Shown piece after piece: positions 16,773 through 25,272 of a DNA stretch of 34,655 nt. This DNA is from Bacteroidota bacterium (GTDB lineage: Bacteria > Bacteroidota > Bacteroidia > B-17B0 > Aurantibacillaceae): NCBI GenBank assembly GCA_020162035.1, contig JAIUNM010000027.1, positions 1 to 34,655 of the forward strand. The letters run 5' to 3'. The position numbers and the translations under genes were made by a program. Each line of letters opens with the position of its first letter. Positions within the stretch are counted from its first letter, which is position 1. The notes beneath the pieces are model-generated. The model was given only the letters and a program-made list of their open reading frames with translations, searched no databases and had not been told where the DNA came from.

Positions 16773-18427
16773 TTACCATTATCATCAATAAACATATTTT
16801 CTGATGCTGGCGTATTGGGTAAGCCTGGCATACGCATCATATCACCTAAAATAGGAATAACAAAGCCTGCCCCTGCTGCAAATTCAAACTCTCTAACTGT
16901 AACCCTAAAACCGTTAGGTCGCCCAATTTTTGTTTCATTATCTGATAATGATTTTTGTGTTTTAGCCATACAAATGGGTAATTTATCTAAATCTAAATTG
17001 TTTATTGTTTTAATTTGTGCTTTAGCTTTATTGCTATAATCAACGCCATCTGCCCCATAAATTTCTTTTGCTATGGTTTCTATTTTATTTTCAATATTAT
17101 CATTCCAATCATAAATAGGTTTAAAATTGTTAGGTAAATTTGCTGCTTCAACTACTGCTTGTGCTAATTCGCTAGCCCCCACTCCGCCATTTACAAACGC
17201 TTTAGAAACAACCGCTTTTACATTTAATTTATCGCAATAATTTTTAATTAAATTAATTTCCTCATCTGTATCGCTAGGAAAATAATTTATAGCAACTACG
17301 GGTTGTAAATTAAATTTTTTTATGTTTTCTATATGCTTTTCTAAATTTTTAAACCCGGTAGCAACTCGCTCAACGTTAGGTGTATTATACTCTTCTTTTT
17401 GCGCACCGCCATGATGCCTTAAAGCTCTAATGGTTGCAACAATAACAACTGCGCTAGGTTTTAAATTAGCATAACCACATTTTATATTTAAAAATTTCTC
17501 TGCTCCTAAATCTGCGCCAAACCCACCTTCGGTTATTACATAATCTCCTAAAGATAATCCCATTTTAGTGGCTAAAATTGTATTTGTTCCTTGAGCAATA
17601 TTTGCAAAAGGTCCTCCATGTAAAATAGCAGGATTGCCTTCTAGGGTTTGAACTAAATTAGGACAAAGTGCATCTTTTAACAATATAGCCATTGCGTTTT
17701 CAGCATTTAAATCTTTAGCAAAAATTGGTTTTTTATCAAAGGTGTAACCAACAAAAATATTTCCTAGACGTTGTTTTAAATCTTTAATACTAGTGCTCAT
17801 ACAAAGTATTGCCATTACTTCAGATGCTGGCGTTATGTTAAAGCCATCTTCGCGCGGAATTCCATTTTGAGTTCCTCCTAAACCAATAGTTATATGTCGT
17901 AAAGCCCTATCATTCATGTCCATCACGCGTTTCCACACTATTGTTCGTGGGTCAATGTTTAAATTGCTTTTTTTGTTTTGAATAGTATTATCTATTAATG
18001 CTGATAATAAATTATTTGCTTTTTCAATGGCTGAAAAATCTCCGGTAAAATGTAAATTAATGTCCTCCATTGGAATAACTTGAGAATATCCACCTCCCGC
18101 TGCTCCGCCTTTCATACCAAACACAGGGCCAAGAGATGGTTCTCTTAAAACAGCAATTGATTTTTTACCTATATAATTTAAACCATCATTCAATCCTACC
18201 GATACAGTAGTTTTGCCTTCGCCTGCGGGAGTAGGATTAATTGCTGTAACTAAAATTAATTTACTTTGTTTTACTTTATCTTCGTTAATTAAATGCAAAG
18301 GTAATTTGGCTTTGTATTTGCCATAATAATTTAAATCGTCTTCGTTTACATTTAGTTTTACTGCTATTGTTTTAATGTGCTGTATTTTTGCTGCTTGTGC
18401 AATTTCAATATCTGTTGGAAAGCTCAT
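16754..18427 (-). CDS. fhs: Formate-tetrahydrofolate ligase
   Basis: This enzyme joins formate to tetrahydrofolate with ATP, making 10-formyl-THF. From the ATG at 18427 it has 557 residues, the normal length; an upstream TTG at 18445 would overlap the promoter and is less likely. The ATP-binding loop is TPAGEGKT (66-73). Other conserved segments are [47 protein letters not shown] and the C-terminal [15 protein letters not shown]. It reads toward gcvP, with 164 bp between their stop codons. The two are not an operon, but both charge the folate pool with one-carbon units. Confidence 0.97.
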   Translation of the reverse strand: MSFPTDIEIAQAAKIQHIKTIAVKLNVNEDDLNYYGKYKAKLPLHLINEDKVKQSKLILVTAINPTPAGEGKTTVSVGLNDGLNYIGKKSIAVLREPSLGPVFGMKGGAAGGGYSQVIPMEDINLHFTGDFSAIEKANNLLSALIDNTIQNKKSNLNIDPRTIVWKRVMDMNDRALRHITIGLGGTQNGIPREDGFNITPASEVMAILCMSTSIKDLKQRLGNIFVGYTFDKKPIFAKDLNAENAMAILLKDALCPNLVQTLEGNPAILHGGPFANIAQGTNTILATKMGLSLGDYVITEGGFGADLGAEKFLNIKCGYANLKPSAVVIVATIRALRHHGGAQKEEYNTPNVERVATGFKNLEKHIENIKKFNLQPVVAINYFPSDTDEEINLIKNYCDKLNVKAVVSKAFVNGGVGASELAQAVVEAANLPNNFKPIYDWNDNIENKIETIAKEIYGADGVDYSNKAKAQIKTINNLDLDKLPICMAKTQKSLSDNETKIGRPNGFRVTVREFEFAAGAGFVIPILGDMMRMPGLPNTPASENMFIDDNGKISGLS

Positions 18428-18442
18428 AATTACTTCTTTAAA

Positions 18443-18450
18443 CAAATATA
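18443..18450 (-). promoter_or_regulatory. Probable -7 element of the fhs promoter
   Basis: On the minus strand this reads TATATTTG, a match to TAnnTTTG, 15 bases before the fhs ATG. Directly upstream is the T-run and hairpin of the efflux-operon terminator, which occupies the place where the -33 element would lie. No TTG is found at the usual spacing. Confidence 0.45.
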
Positions 18451-18485
18451 AAAAAATAAAGGCAGATGTTTTATTTCCTGCCTTT
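18451..18485 (-). terminator. Intrinsic terminator of the RND efflux operon
   Basis: Read on the minus strand: a perfect 8-bp stem AAAGGCAG/CTGCCTTT (plus-strand arms 18458-18465 and 18478-18485), a 12-base loop, then ATTTTTTT. It begins 22 bases after the stop of the outer-membrane factor gene and ends just before the fhs promoter. Confidence 0.8.
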
Positions 18486-18507
18486 AACTAATTAGTTAAT
18501 TTGTTTT

Positions 18508-19962
18508 TTATTTCCAACCACCACCTAGGGCTTTATATAAATTAACCCTTGCGTGAAATTGTTGCTTTTTTGTTTCTATTAATTCAATTTTAGAATCAAG
18601 AGCATCTCTTTGTGTTAATAAAACTTCCATATAATCTGCTCTTGCAGATTTATAAAGAGTTTTGGAAATCTCTATTGATTCTGTTAAAGTTTGTGTTTGG
18701 CGTGCTTTTAATTCAAAACTTTTTTTAAGATTTCCAATATTTGAAATTTGATTAGCAACTTCAACATGTGCGTTTAAAATAGACCTTTCGTAATTATACA
18801 TTGCTTGTAATTGTTTTGAACTTGCGTTAAAATAATTAGCTTTTATTGCATTTCTATTAATTAAAGGTGCAACTAGGTTTCCTGCTAAATTATATACAAT
18901 TGATAAAGGTGTTTCGATAATATATTTTGGATTAAATGCGCCGTAACCTGCTCCTGCTGTTATTTTTAACGCAGGATAAAATTCGGCTTTAGTAGATTTA
19001 ACTTCCAATTTTGTAGCGGTTAATTCGCGTTCTGCTTGTTTTATATCGGGCCTGTTTTCTAACAATTGTGTTGGTACACCAGAATGTATTGAATCTAATT
19101 GAAAATTTAAAAAGTTGGTTGTGTCGCGATTAATTTTTTGAGGAAAACGACCTAATAAAAAATTTATTTCATTTTCTGTTTTAATAATTTCTTGTTCAAT
19201 ATAAAACTGTTTGCTTTGGTTTTTAAGAACCTCAGCTTCAAACCTTCTAACGGCAAGCTCTGTAGTTCGGGCAGCAATTTTTTCTAGTTTAACAATTTCT
19301 AAAGAGTTTTGGTAAATTTTTATATTCGTTTTTAATATTTCTAATTGATTGTCTAACGCTAATAGTTCGTAATATGAATTAGCAATTTCGCTAATTAAAT
19401 TAGTAACCATAAAATTTTTACCATCAATACTTGCAAGATATTTATTTACAGCGGCTTTTTTTGCGTTTCTTAATTTTCCCCAAATATCAACTTCCCAAGA
19501 AATGTTAGCTCCAAATCCGTAATTAGACATTGGGTCGGGGTTTTTTTTCCCTGTTACAATATCGTTTGCTTCTTCTGTTGCTCCTTCAATCGTATATTTT
19601 CCGGGTTTATGAACTCCTGTTTCAATACCTACATCTAACATTGGAATATAAGCCCCTTTTTTTGCTCTAACTTCGTTTTTTGCAATATTAATTTCTTGCA
19701 TAACAATGTTTAACTCTTGATTGTTTTTAAGCGCAGTATCTATTAAACATATAAGATTTTGGTCGTTAAAATACTTGCGCCAATTCATGTTAGCAACATT
19801 AATTGTATCAGAATTGTTTGAGCCATAGTTAACAGGTACTTTTTTGTTTTCTGTTCTATTTATAATAGATGGCCCTATACACGACGTTTGAATTAAAGCT
19901 AAAGCTAAAGCTAAAACACAAAGTGTTATTTTAATTTTATTTTTAATGATTATCATTTTCAT
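18508..19962 (-). CDS. RND efflux outer-membrane factor (TolC/OprM family lipoprotein)
   Basis: This 484-residue protein is the outer-membrane channel of the tripartite pump encoded here. The signal peptide ends with lipobox QTSC (Cys28), so it should be a lipoprotein of the NodT/OprM type. The body shows the two long helical repeats of the family, for example WEVDIWGKLRNAKKAA (about 155-170), LLENRPDIKQAERELTATKLEVKSTKAEFYP-type sequence near residue 300, and YKSARADYMEVLLTQRDALD near the C-terminus. Its ATG overlaps the end of the RND transporter gene by 20 bp, and the operon terminator follows. The hydrophobic core of the signal peptide (ALALAL) is encoded by a hexamer repeat. Confidence 0.95.
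   Translation of the reverse strand: MKMIIIKNKIKITLCVLALALALIQTSCIGPSIINRTENKKVPVNYGSNNSDTINVANMNWRKYFNDQNLICLIDTALKNNQELNIVMQEINIAKNEVRAKKGAYIPMLDVGIETGVHKPGKYTIEGATEEANDIVTGKKNPDPMSNYGFGANISWEVDIWGKLRNAKKAAVNKYLASIDGKNFMVTNLISEIANSYYELLALDNQLEILKTNIKIYQNSLEIVKLEKIAARTTELAVRRFEAEVLKNQSKQFYIEQEIIKTENEINFLLGRFPQKINRDTTNFLNFQLDSIHSGVPTQLLENRPDIKQAERELTATKLEVKSTKAEFYPALKITAGAGYGAFNPKYIIETPLSIVYNLAGNLVAPLINRNAIKANYFNASSKQLQAMYNYERSILNAHVEVANQISNIGNLKKSFELKARQTQTLTESIEISKTLYKSARADYMEVLLTQRDALDSKIELIETKKQQFHARVNLYKALGGGWK
19895..19912. repeat. AAAGCT hexamer repeated three times
   Basis: Three perfect tandem copies of AAAGCT lie inside the coding sequence of the outer-membrane factor. On the coding strand they encode Ala-Leu alternations in the hydrophobic core of its lipoprotein signal peptide. 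Gain or loss of a unit would stay in frame. Confidence 0.8.
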
Positions 19963-22900
19963 GTGATTGAGGAAAATTATCTATTTGATGAACAATATCT
20001 TCTGTTAACGAACTATCATCTTCGTTTTTAATTAGTTTTCTACCGTGCGCCATTGAGCCAAAAATATAGTATAAACCTGGGACAATAATTACGCCAAAAA
20101 TGGTTCCAAACAACATGCCTCCTAAAGCAGAGCCTCCAATGGTTTTATTACCAATTGCTCCTGCTCCATGAGCATAAACTAGTGGAATTAAACCGGCAAT
20201 GAAAGCAAAAGAAGTCATTAAAATAGGCCTAAACCTTACTCTTGCGCCTTCTATAGCAGCGGCTAAAACAGTCATGCCGCTTTCTTTTTGTTTATGAATT
20301 GCAAATTCAACAATTAAAACGGCGTTTTTACCCAACAAACCAACCAACATAACTAAACCAACCTGGGCATAAATATCGTTTGCTAAACCCATGCCTTTAA
20401 TTACTAAAAACGAACCAAAAACACCAGCAGGTAAAGAAAACACAACAGCTAAAGGAATTATAAAACTTTCGTACTGTGCGGCTAAAACAAAATACACAAA
20501 TATCAATACTATTATAAAAATATAAATAGCTTCGTTCCCTCTACGTGTTTCGTCGTAAGAAAGTGCGGCCCAATCAATATCAAAACCATGTGGTAATGTT
20601 TTGGCAGCAACTTCTTTTACAGCAGCAATTGCTTCGCCACTACTGTAGCCAGAAGCAGGGCCCCCTCTTATTGCAGCAGTATTGTACATGTTGTAGCGGT
20701 TAATTTCGTTAGCGCCTTGTTTTTTATGAATTTTCATGAAAGCAGAAAAAGGAACCATTTCTCCTTTATCGCTTTTAACATACAAATTCATAATATCAGT
20801 AGGAAGTTTTCTGAACTCGGGCGATGCTTGTACAAACACTTTAAAAAAACGTTGATATTTTATAAAACCTAACTCGTAAGTACTACCAACAAAAATAGAA
20901 AGTGTATTCATTGCATTACCAATAGTTACTCCTTTTTGCATTGCAGCTTGATTATCAAACTCTATTTCATATTGAGGGTAATTTGCGCTAAAAAACGTAA
21001 ACAAACCTGTAATTTCTTTGCGTTTACGCATTTCGTTCATAAAATCATTAGTAACTTTTTCTAGTTGTTTATAATCGCCGCTATTTGTTTTATCTAACAA
21101 TTGTAATGCAAAACCACCAGCAGCACCAAAACCAGGTACAGCAGGAGGGTCAAAAAATTCAATAGTTGCACCAGGAATTTCTTTTGCTTTTTGTTCTAAC
21201 TCTTCTATTATTTCGTGTACCGAGTGTTTTCTTTCTGACCAAGGTTTTAAATTAATTAAACAAGTACCCGCATTAGAACCCCTACCCTCAGTTAATACCT
21301 CGTAACCAGCAATTGATGAAACTGATTTTATTCCTTCAACTGTATTTAAAACTTTAACCAATCTATTAGATAAATCGTTTGTTCGTTCTAATGTAGAGCC
21401 TGGAGGAGTTTGAATAATGGCATATAACATTCCTTGATCTTCGCTAGGAATAAAGCCAGAAGGTAAACTACTGCTAATGCCAACTATTCCAAGCGCAAAC
21501 ACAACAAACAAGCCTACAGTTACAAGTTTTCTATGGGCAACTAATTTTAATAGCCACACATACTTTCCTGTTAATTTTTCAAAACCTCTATTAAAACTAT
21601 CGATAAAGCGATTCATCCACGTTTTTTTACGAGGTTTACCATGATTGTTTTTTAATATCATAGCGCATAATACCGGAGTAACCGTTAGAGCCACAACGCC
21701 TGATAATACTATAGACGAAGCCATTGTAATTGAAAACTGTCTGTAAAAAGTTCCTACAGGGCCAGTCATAAAAGAAACGGGGACAAACACCGAAACCATT
21801 AAGAGTGTAATTGCAATTACAGCCCCACTAATTTCGCCTAATACTTTTTTAACAGCAGCGTATGGAGACAAGTGTTCTTCTTCCATTTTTGCGTGAACAG
21901 CTTCAACGACGACAATTGCATCATCAACAACAATACCAATAGCTAACACTAAAGCAAAAAGGGTTATCATATTAATAGTTAAACCAAACATTTTCATACA
22001 AAAAAATGCGCCAATTAAAGAAATAGGTACGGCAAGAGTTGGAATTAGAGTAGAGCGCCAATCGCCTAAAAAGATAAATACCACCAACGCAACTAAAATA
22101 AACGCATCGCGTAATGTATGTATAACGTTTTCTATAGATGCATCTAAAAAGTTTGAAACGTCGTAACTTATTTCATAATCCATTCCTGCTGGGAAAGATT
22201 TTTTTAACTCTTCCAGTTTGCTTTTTACTTTTTCAATTACTTCACTTGCGTTACTTCCGTATGTTTGTTTTAAAACTAATGCTGCAGATGGGTGACCATT
22301 CATATTTGAATAAATATCGTAATACTCACTTCCTAAAGTTACTCTTGCAACATCTTTAAGTCTTAAATTTTCTCCTTTTGCGTTTGAACGAATGATTACA
22401 TCTTCATATTGTTTTGGATCATTAAACCTATCGCTATAAGTTAGCACATATTCTAACGCTTCGGCTTGTTTCCCATCTCCCCTTCCAATACGACCGGCCT
22501 TACCAATAATGCTTTGGTTATTTAAAGCCTCCATAACCTCATCGGGCGACACTTCGTAAGCACGCATTCTATCGGGGTTTAACCATACACGCATTGCGTA
22601 TTGCCTACTTCCTAAAATTCTAACTTGCCCAATACCATTAATACGTTGCAACTCTGGCACCATATTAACACCAGCATAATTAAATAAAAATTTCATGTTG
22701 GCGTTTTTATCTTTACTGTAAAGATTAACGTACATCAACATACTTGGTATTACTGGAGTAATAATTACCCCTTCGCGTTGTACTAATATTGGTAAACGAT
22801 TAGTTACTTGTTGTACCCTGTTAGAAACTTGAACTAACGCTTGGTTAATATCAGTACCTGGTTCAAAAATTACTTGAATGTTTGCTTCACCCGCACTTGT

Positions 22901-23146
22901 TGCATCGGAGGTCATGTAACGCATACCCCAAGCACCATTAATTGCTTGCTCAAGAGGAATAATTACAGATTCTGCTAACGATTTTGCGCTAGCGCCCGGG
23001 TAAGAAGCACTAACCATAACTACTGGTGGCGCAACTTCTGGAAATTGTGATGTAGGAAGTGTTTTAATGGCCAAGCCTCCTAAAAATATTATAACAAGAG
23101 ATATAACAATTGCTAATACAGGCCTTTGTATAAATTTATTAAACAT
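19943..23146 (-). CDS. RND efflux inner-membrane transporter (HAE1/AcrB family)
   Basis: This 1067-residue proton-driven transporter has the AcrB layout: TM1 near residues 9-30, a porter domain, TM2-6, a second porter domain, and TM8-12. The proton-relay aspartates are Asp408-Asp409 in GIVVDDAIVVVE, in TM4. Other hallmarks are TSQFPEVAPPVV, the GAWGMRYMTSDATS loop, GPASGYSSGEA and GLLGKNAVLIVEFA in the second half. A hydrophilic tail of about 35 residues (GRKLIKNEDDSS onward) extends past the usual end. It lies between the adaptor gene (22 bp away) and the outer-membrane factor (20-bp overlap). The hydrophobic/amphiphilic drug class, rather than heavy-metal export, is suggested by TM4; the substrates are unknown. 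Confidence 0.96.
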   Translation of the reverse strand: MFNKFIQRPVLAIVISLVIIFLGGLAIKTLPTSQFPEVAPPVVMVSASYPGASAKSLAESVIIPLEQAINGAWGMRYMTSDATSAGEANIQVIFEPGTDINQALVQVSNRVQQVTNRLPILVQREGVIITPVIPSMLMYVNLYSKDKNANMKFLFNYAGVNMVPELQRINGIGQVRILGSRQYAMRVWLNPDRMRAYEVSPDEVMEALNNQSIIGKAGRIGRGDGKQAEALEYVLTYSDRFNDPKQYEDVIIRSNAKGENLRLKDVARVTLGSEYYDIYSNMNGHPSAALVLKQTYGSNASEVIEKVKSKLEELKKSFPAGMDYEISYDVSNFLDASIENVIHTLRDAFILVALVVFIFLGDWRSTLIPTLAVPISLIGAFFCMKMFGLTINMITLFALVLAIGIVVDDAIVVVEAVHAKMEEEHLSPYAAVKKVLGEISGAVIAITLLMVSVFVPVSFMTGPVGTFYRQFSITMASSIVLSGVVALTVTPVLCAMILKNNHGKPRKKTWMNRFIDSFNRGFEKLTGKYVWLLKLVAHRKLVTVGLFVVFALGIVGISSSLPSGFIPSEDQGMLYAIIQTPPGSTLERTNDLSNRLVKVLNTVEGIKSVSSIAGYEVLTEGRGSNAGTCLINLKPWSERKHSVHEIIEELEQKAKEIPGATIEFFDPPAVPGFGAAGGFALQLLDKTNSGDYKQLEKVTNDFMNEMRKRKEITGLFTFFSANYPQYEIEFDNQAAMQKGVTIGNAMNTLSIFVGSTYELGFIKYQRFFKVFVQASPEFRKLPTDIMNLYVKSDKGEMVPFSAFMKIHKKQGANEINRYNMYNTAAIRGGPASGYSSGEAIAAVKEVAAKTLPHGFDIDWAALSYDETRRGNEAIYIFIIVLIFVYFVLAAQYESFIIPLAVVFSLPAGVFGSFLVIKGMGLANDIYAQVGLVMLVGLLGKNAVLIVEFAIHKQKESGMTVLAAAIEGARVRFRPILMTSFAFIAGLIPLVYAHGAGAIGNKTIGGSALGGMLFGTIFGVIIVPGLYYIFGSMAHGRKLIKNEDDSSLTEDIVHQIDNFPQSHENDNH

Positions 23147-23168
23147 GTGTGTTTGTTTTAAAGGTTAA

Positions 23169-24251
23169 TTACTCAACGTAAACACTTAATTTTGAAAATA
23201 CATCTTCAGGTTTTTCGAGTTTATAGGTAATTTTATCGCCGTCTTTTACCTTTCTTATTCCTTCTAATAAAATAGTTTCGTTTTCTTTTAACCCAGATTT
23301 TACAACGTATAAGTCTGGCATTTCAGAATCAATAATTATTTCTCGCGAGTGAACTGTTTTGTTTTTATCAATAACATAAACAAACTTTTTTTCTAAAATT
23401 TCGTACGTTGCTTTTTGAGGAATAAGAATGGCTTTTTCTTCGGGTATTCGCATTATTATATTGCCCGTTTCGCCATGCCTTAGTAAACCATTAGGGTTTG
23501 GAAAGGTTGCCCTAAAAGCAATATTGCCTGTTTCGTTATTAAAATCTGCTTCTATTGTTTTTACTTCACCTGGGTGATCATAAACTTTATGGTTAGCCAT
23601 AAGTAAATTTACTTTAACTAAATTTTCGTCGGTTGCGTGAGTTTTATAATTCAAATATTCAGCTTCGGGTACATTAAAATAAACCCATAAACTACTATTA
23701 TCAGATAATGTGGTTAGTAAATCTCCTTCGTCTATTAAACTTCCCAACCTCGCTTGAAAATGATCCATTATACCATCAAAAGGCGCTTTAATTTCACAAA
23801 ACTTTAAATGTGTTTCGGCTAATGCCTGTTCTGCTTTTGCTTTATCAAGTTTTGCTTTTGCTAGAGCTAATTCGTTAGGCGAAACAACATTTTTTTCAAA
23901 CAATTGTTTTGTGTTTTGATATTCTGTTTCAACGTAACTTACTTCTGCCTGAGCTTTTTGTAATTCTGCTTGATAAATTAAAGGCATAATTTGAAACATT
24001 AATTGGCCTTTTTTTACAAACTGCCCCTCATCAACATAAATGTTTTGTAGGTAGCCTTTTTCTAAAGCCCTAACTTCAATGTGTTGTATAGAGCGAATTT
24101 GGCAAACATAGTTTCGTAAAACTACTGTGTCTTTTTTTAAAACTGATGTTGCAATAAACTGAACCTCTTCTTCTTTTTCTTCGTTATGAGATTTACAGCC
24201 AGTGAATAATAAACTTAATAGTACAGAAAAATTTAAAATTGTTTTTTTCAT
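23169..24251 (-). CDS. RND efflux periplasmic adaptor (membrane fusion protein)
   Basis: This 360-residue adaptor starts the efflux operon and links the RND pump to the outer-membrane channel. The signal peptide ends FTGC (Cys19), so it should be an inner-membrane lipoprotein, as AcrA is. The order is: lipoyl/barrel-sandwich half (GYLQNIYVDEGQFVKKGQLM, about 67-86), a coiled-coil hairpin (about 95-145, YQAELQKAQAEVSYVETEYQ), the second lipoyl half (ICAPF-like EIKAPFDGIMD, about 149-159), beta-barrel, and membrane-proximal domain. No regulator gene is adjacent on either side. Confidence 0.95.
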   Translation of the reverse strand: MKKTILNFSVLLSLLFTGCKSHNEEKEEEVQFIATSVLKKDTVVLRNYVCQIRSIQHIEVRALEKGYLQNIYVDEGQFVKKGQLMFQIMPLIYQAELQKAQAEVSYVETEYQNTKQLFEKNVVSPNELALAKAKLDKAKAEQALAETHLKFCEIKAPFDGIMDHFQARLGSLIDEGDLLTTLSDNSSLWVYFNVPEAEYLNYKTHATDENLVKVNLLMANHKVYDHPGEVKTIEADFNNETGNIAFRATFPNPNGLLRHGETGNIIMRIPEEKAILIPQKATYEILEKKFVYVIDKNKTVHSREIIIDSEMPDLYVVKSGLKENETILLEGIRKVKDGDKITYKLEKPEDVFSKLSVYVE

Positions 24252-24270
24252 AAATGTTTTTTTGAATTAA

Positions 24271-24309
24271 TAACTTATAAGAATAAAAGCAAAAGCTTTT
24301 AATGAGTTA
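24271..24309 (-). terminator. Imperfect hairpin between the small secreted gene and the efflux operon
   Basis: On the minus strand AAAAGC-TTTT-GCTTTT forms a short stem, extendable through AACTCAT/ATAAGTT with a bulge, starting right after the stop codon of the 117-residue gene. It contains few G-C pairs. It could be a weak terminator or only partly reduce read-through into the efflux operon. Confidence 0.25.
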
Positions 24310-24663
24310 TCAAATTCTAAAAACACATATTTTATTTAATAAAGCACTTGTAAGGTATGTAAAAGGCTTTATTTTACTAATAGTTAATACAACATTATTA
24401 TGATTTAGATTTAAAACAAAATAGTTACACAGTGGTAAATTAATAGTTTTAGATAAAGAATCTTCGTTTTCGTTATCAAACTCAACATCTATTAAAATAT
24501 TAAAATTGGGTATGGTTTGATCATCAATGTGTTTTAAAGACTTTAATATAAATGTTGAATTGGTTAAGCCCTCATTATATACTTTAAAGGTGTTAGCAAA
24601 CACTTTAGATTGCAAACCAACAAAAACAGCAATTAATAAAACGTATTTAATGAATGATTTCAA
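24310..24663 (-). CDS. Small exported protein of unknown function
   Basis: I do not recognise this 117-residue protein. The frame has no ATG; the only plausible start is TTG at 24661-24663, giving a signal peptide MKSFIKYVLLIAVFVGLQSK with cleavage near VFAN (residues 22-24). The mature part is short and beta-rich (FKVYNEG, FNILIDVEF, YFVLNLNHNNVVLTI), with no cysteine pair or catalytic motif I can name. A TAATTTTG -7 element ends only eight bases before the TTG, so the leader would be almost absent. It lies 58 bp upstream of the efflux adaptor on the same strand and may be co-transcribed. A link to efflux is only positional. Confidence 0.6.
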   Translation of the reverse strand: MKSFIKYVLLIAVFVGLQSKVFANTFKVYNEGLTNSTFILKSLKHIDDQTIPNFNILIDVEFDNENEDSLSKTINLPLCNYFVLNLNHNNVVLTISKIKPFTYLTSALLNKICVFRI

Positions 24664-24671
24664 ATTCTGAA

Positions 24672-24679
24672 CAAAATTA
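24672..24679 (-). promoter_or_regulatory. Probable -7 element for the small exported protein gene
   Basis: The minus strand reads TAATTTTG, an exact TAnnTTTG match, eight bases before the TTG start at 24663. No TTG is seen at the usual -33 distance. It may also serve the efflux operon downstream. Confidence 0.4.
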
Positions 24680-24722
24680 ACACTTGTAGTTAAATGTTAA
24701 ATTAACACTAACATTTTTTAAC

Positions 24723-24740
24723 AAGCTAAAAAATTAGCTT
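24723..24740 (-). terminator. Hairpin overlapping the DUF1599 stop codon
   Basis: AAGCTAA and TTAGCTT (24723-24729, 24734-24740) are perfect inverted repeats separated by four A on the plus strand. On the minus strand the stem includes the TAA stop of the DUF1599 gene. No T-run follows, so it is a weak candidate for termination or for protecting the mRNA end. Confidence 0.3.
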
Positions 24741-25267
24741 AACTTAATTAAAGCAAAAACGCTGTAGTTAATCATGTCCATATAATTAGCGTCAACCCCT
24801 TCACTTATAATGGTTTCGCCCTTGTTGTCTTCTATTTGTTTAACTCTAAAAATTTTCATTAATATTAAATCGGTTAAACTACTAATTCGCATATCGCGCC
24901 ACGCTTCGCCGTAATCGTGATTTTTATCTAACATTAATTGTTTAGTTTTTGAGGCGTTTTTTTCATATAAAACAGCAACCTCTTCGTACGGAATATCTAA
25001 TCTAATGTCGTCTTTTAACTCAAGTTGAATTAACCCTATAATGCAATAATTAATTATGCCAACATATTCGCCTTTAATATCATCGTTTACTTTTTGTGTT
25101 CCTTTTTCTTCGATACTTTTAATGCGTTGTGCTTTAATAAAAATTTGATCGGTAAGGCTTGTTGGTCTTAAATTACGCCAAGCCGTACCATAATCTTTCA
25201 TTTTTTTTAAAAATATATCTTTACATTTGTTAATGGCTTGATCGTATTGTTGCGATGTGTTTTGCAT
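24734..25267 (-). CDS. DUF1599 protein with two tandem copies of the domain
   Basis: This 177-residue protein contains an internal duplication. The first half has KKMKDYGTAWRNLRP, then SLTDQIFIKAQRIKSIEE; the second half has DKNHDYGEAWRDMRI, then SLTDLILMKIFRVKQIED. This is the DUF1599 family, whose biochemical role is not established; related domains have been proposed to act in nucleotide modification. There is no signal peptide, so it should be cytoplasmic. It stands head-to-head with folP, with five bases between start codons. From memory DUF1599 next to folP recurs in Bacteroidota, which hints at a folate- or nucleotide-related role, but nothing here proves it. Confidence 0.88.
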   Translation of the reverse strand: MQNTSQQYDQAINKCKDIFLKKMKDYGTAWRNLRPTSLTDQIFIKAQRIKSIEEKGTQKVNDDIKGEYVGIINYCIIGLIQLELKDDIRLDIPYEEVAVLYEKNASKTKQLMLDKNHDYGEAWRDMRISSLTDLILMKIFRVKQIEDNKGETIISEGVDANYMDMINYSVFALIKLS

Positions 25268-25272
25268 AAGTA

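Noticed and set aside
18428..18445. TTG start extending Fhs by six residues
   Set aside because: It overlaps the TATATTTG element; the ATG at 18427 gives the normal family length.
22138..22359. Plus-strand 73-residue frame inside the RND transporter gene
   Set aside because: It is antisense to conserved AcrB-family sequence and has no supporting start region.
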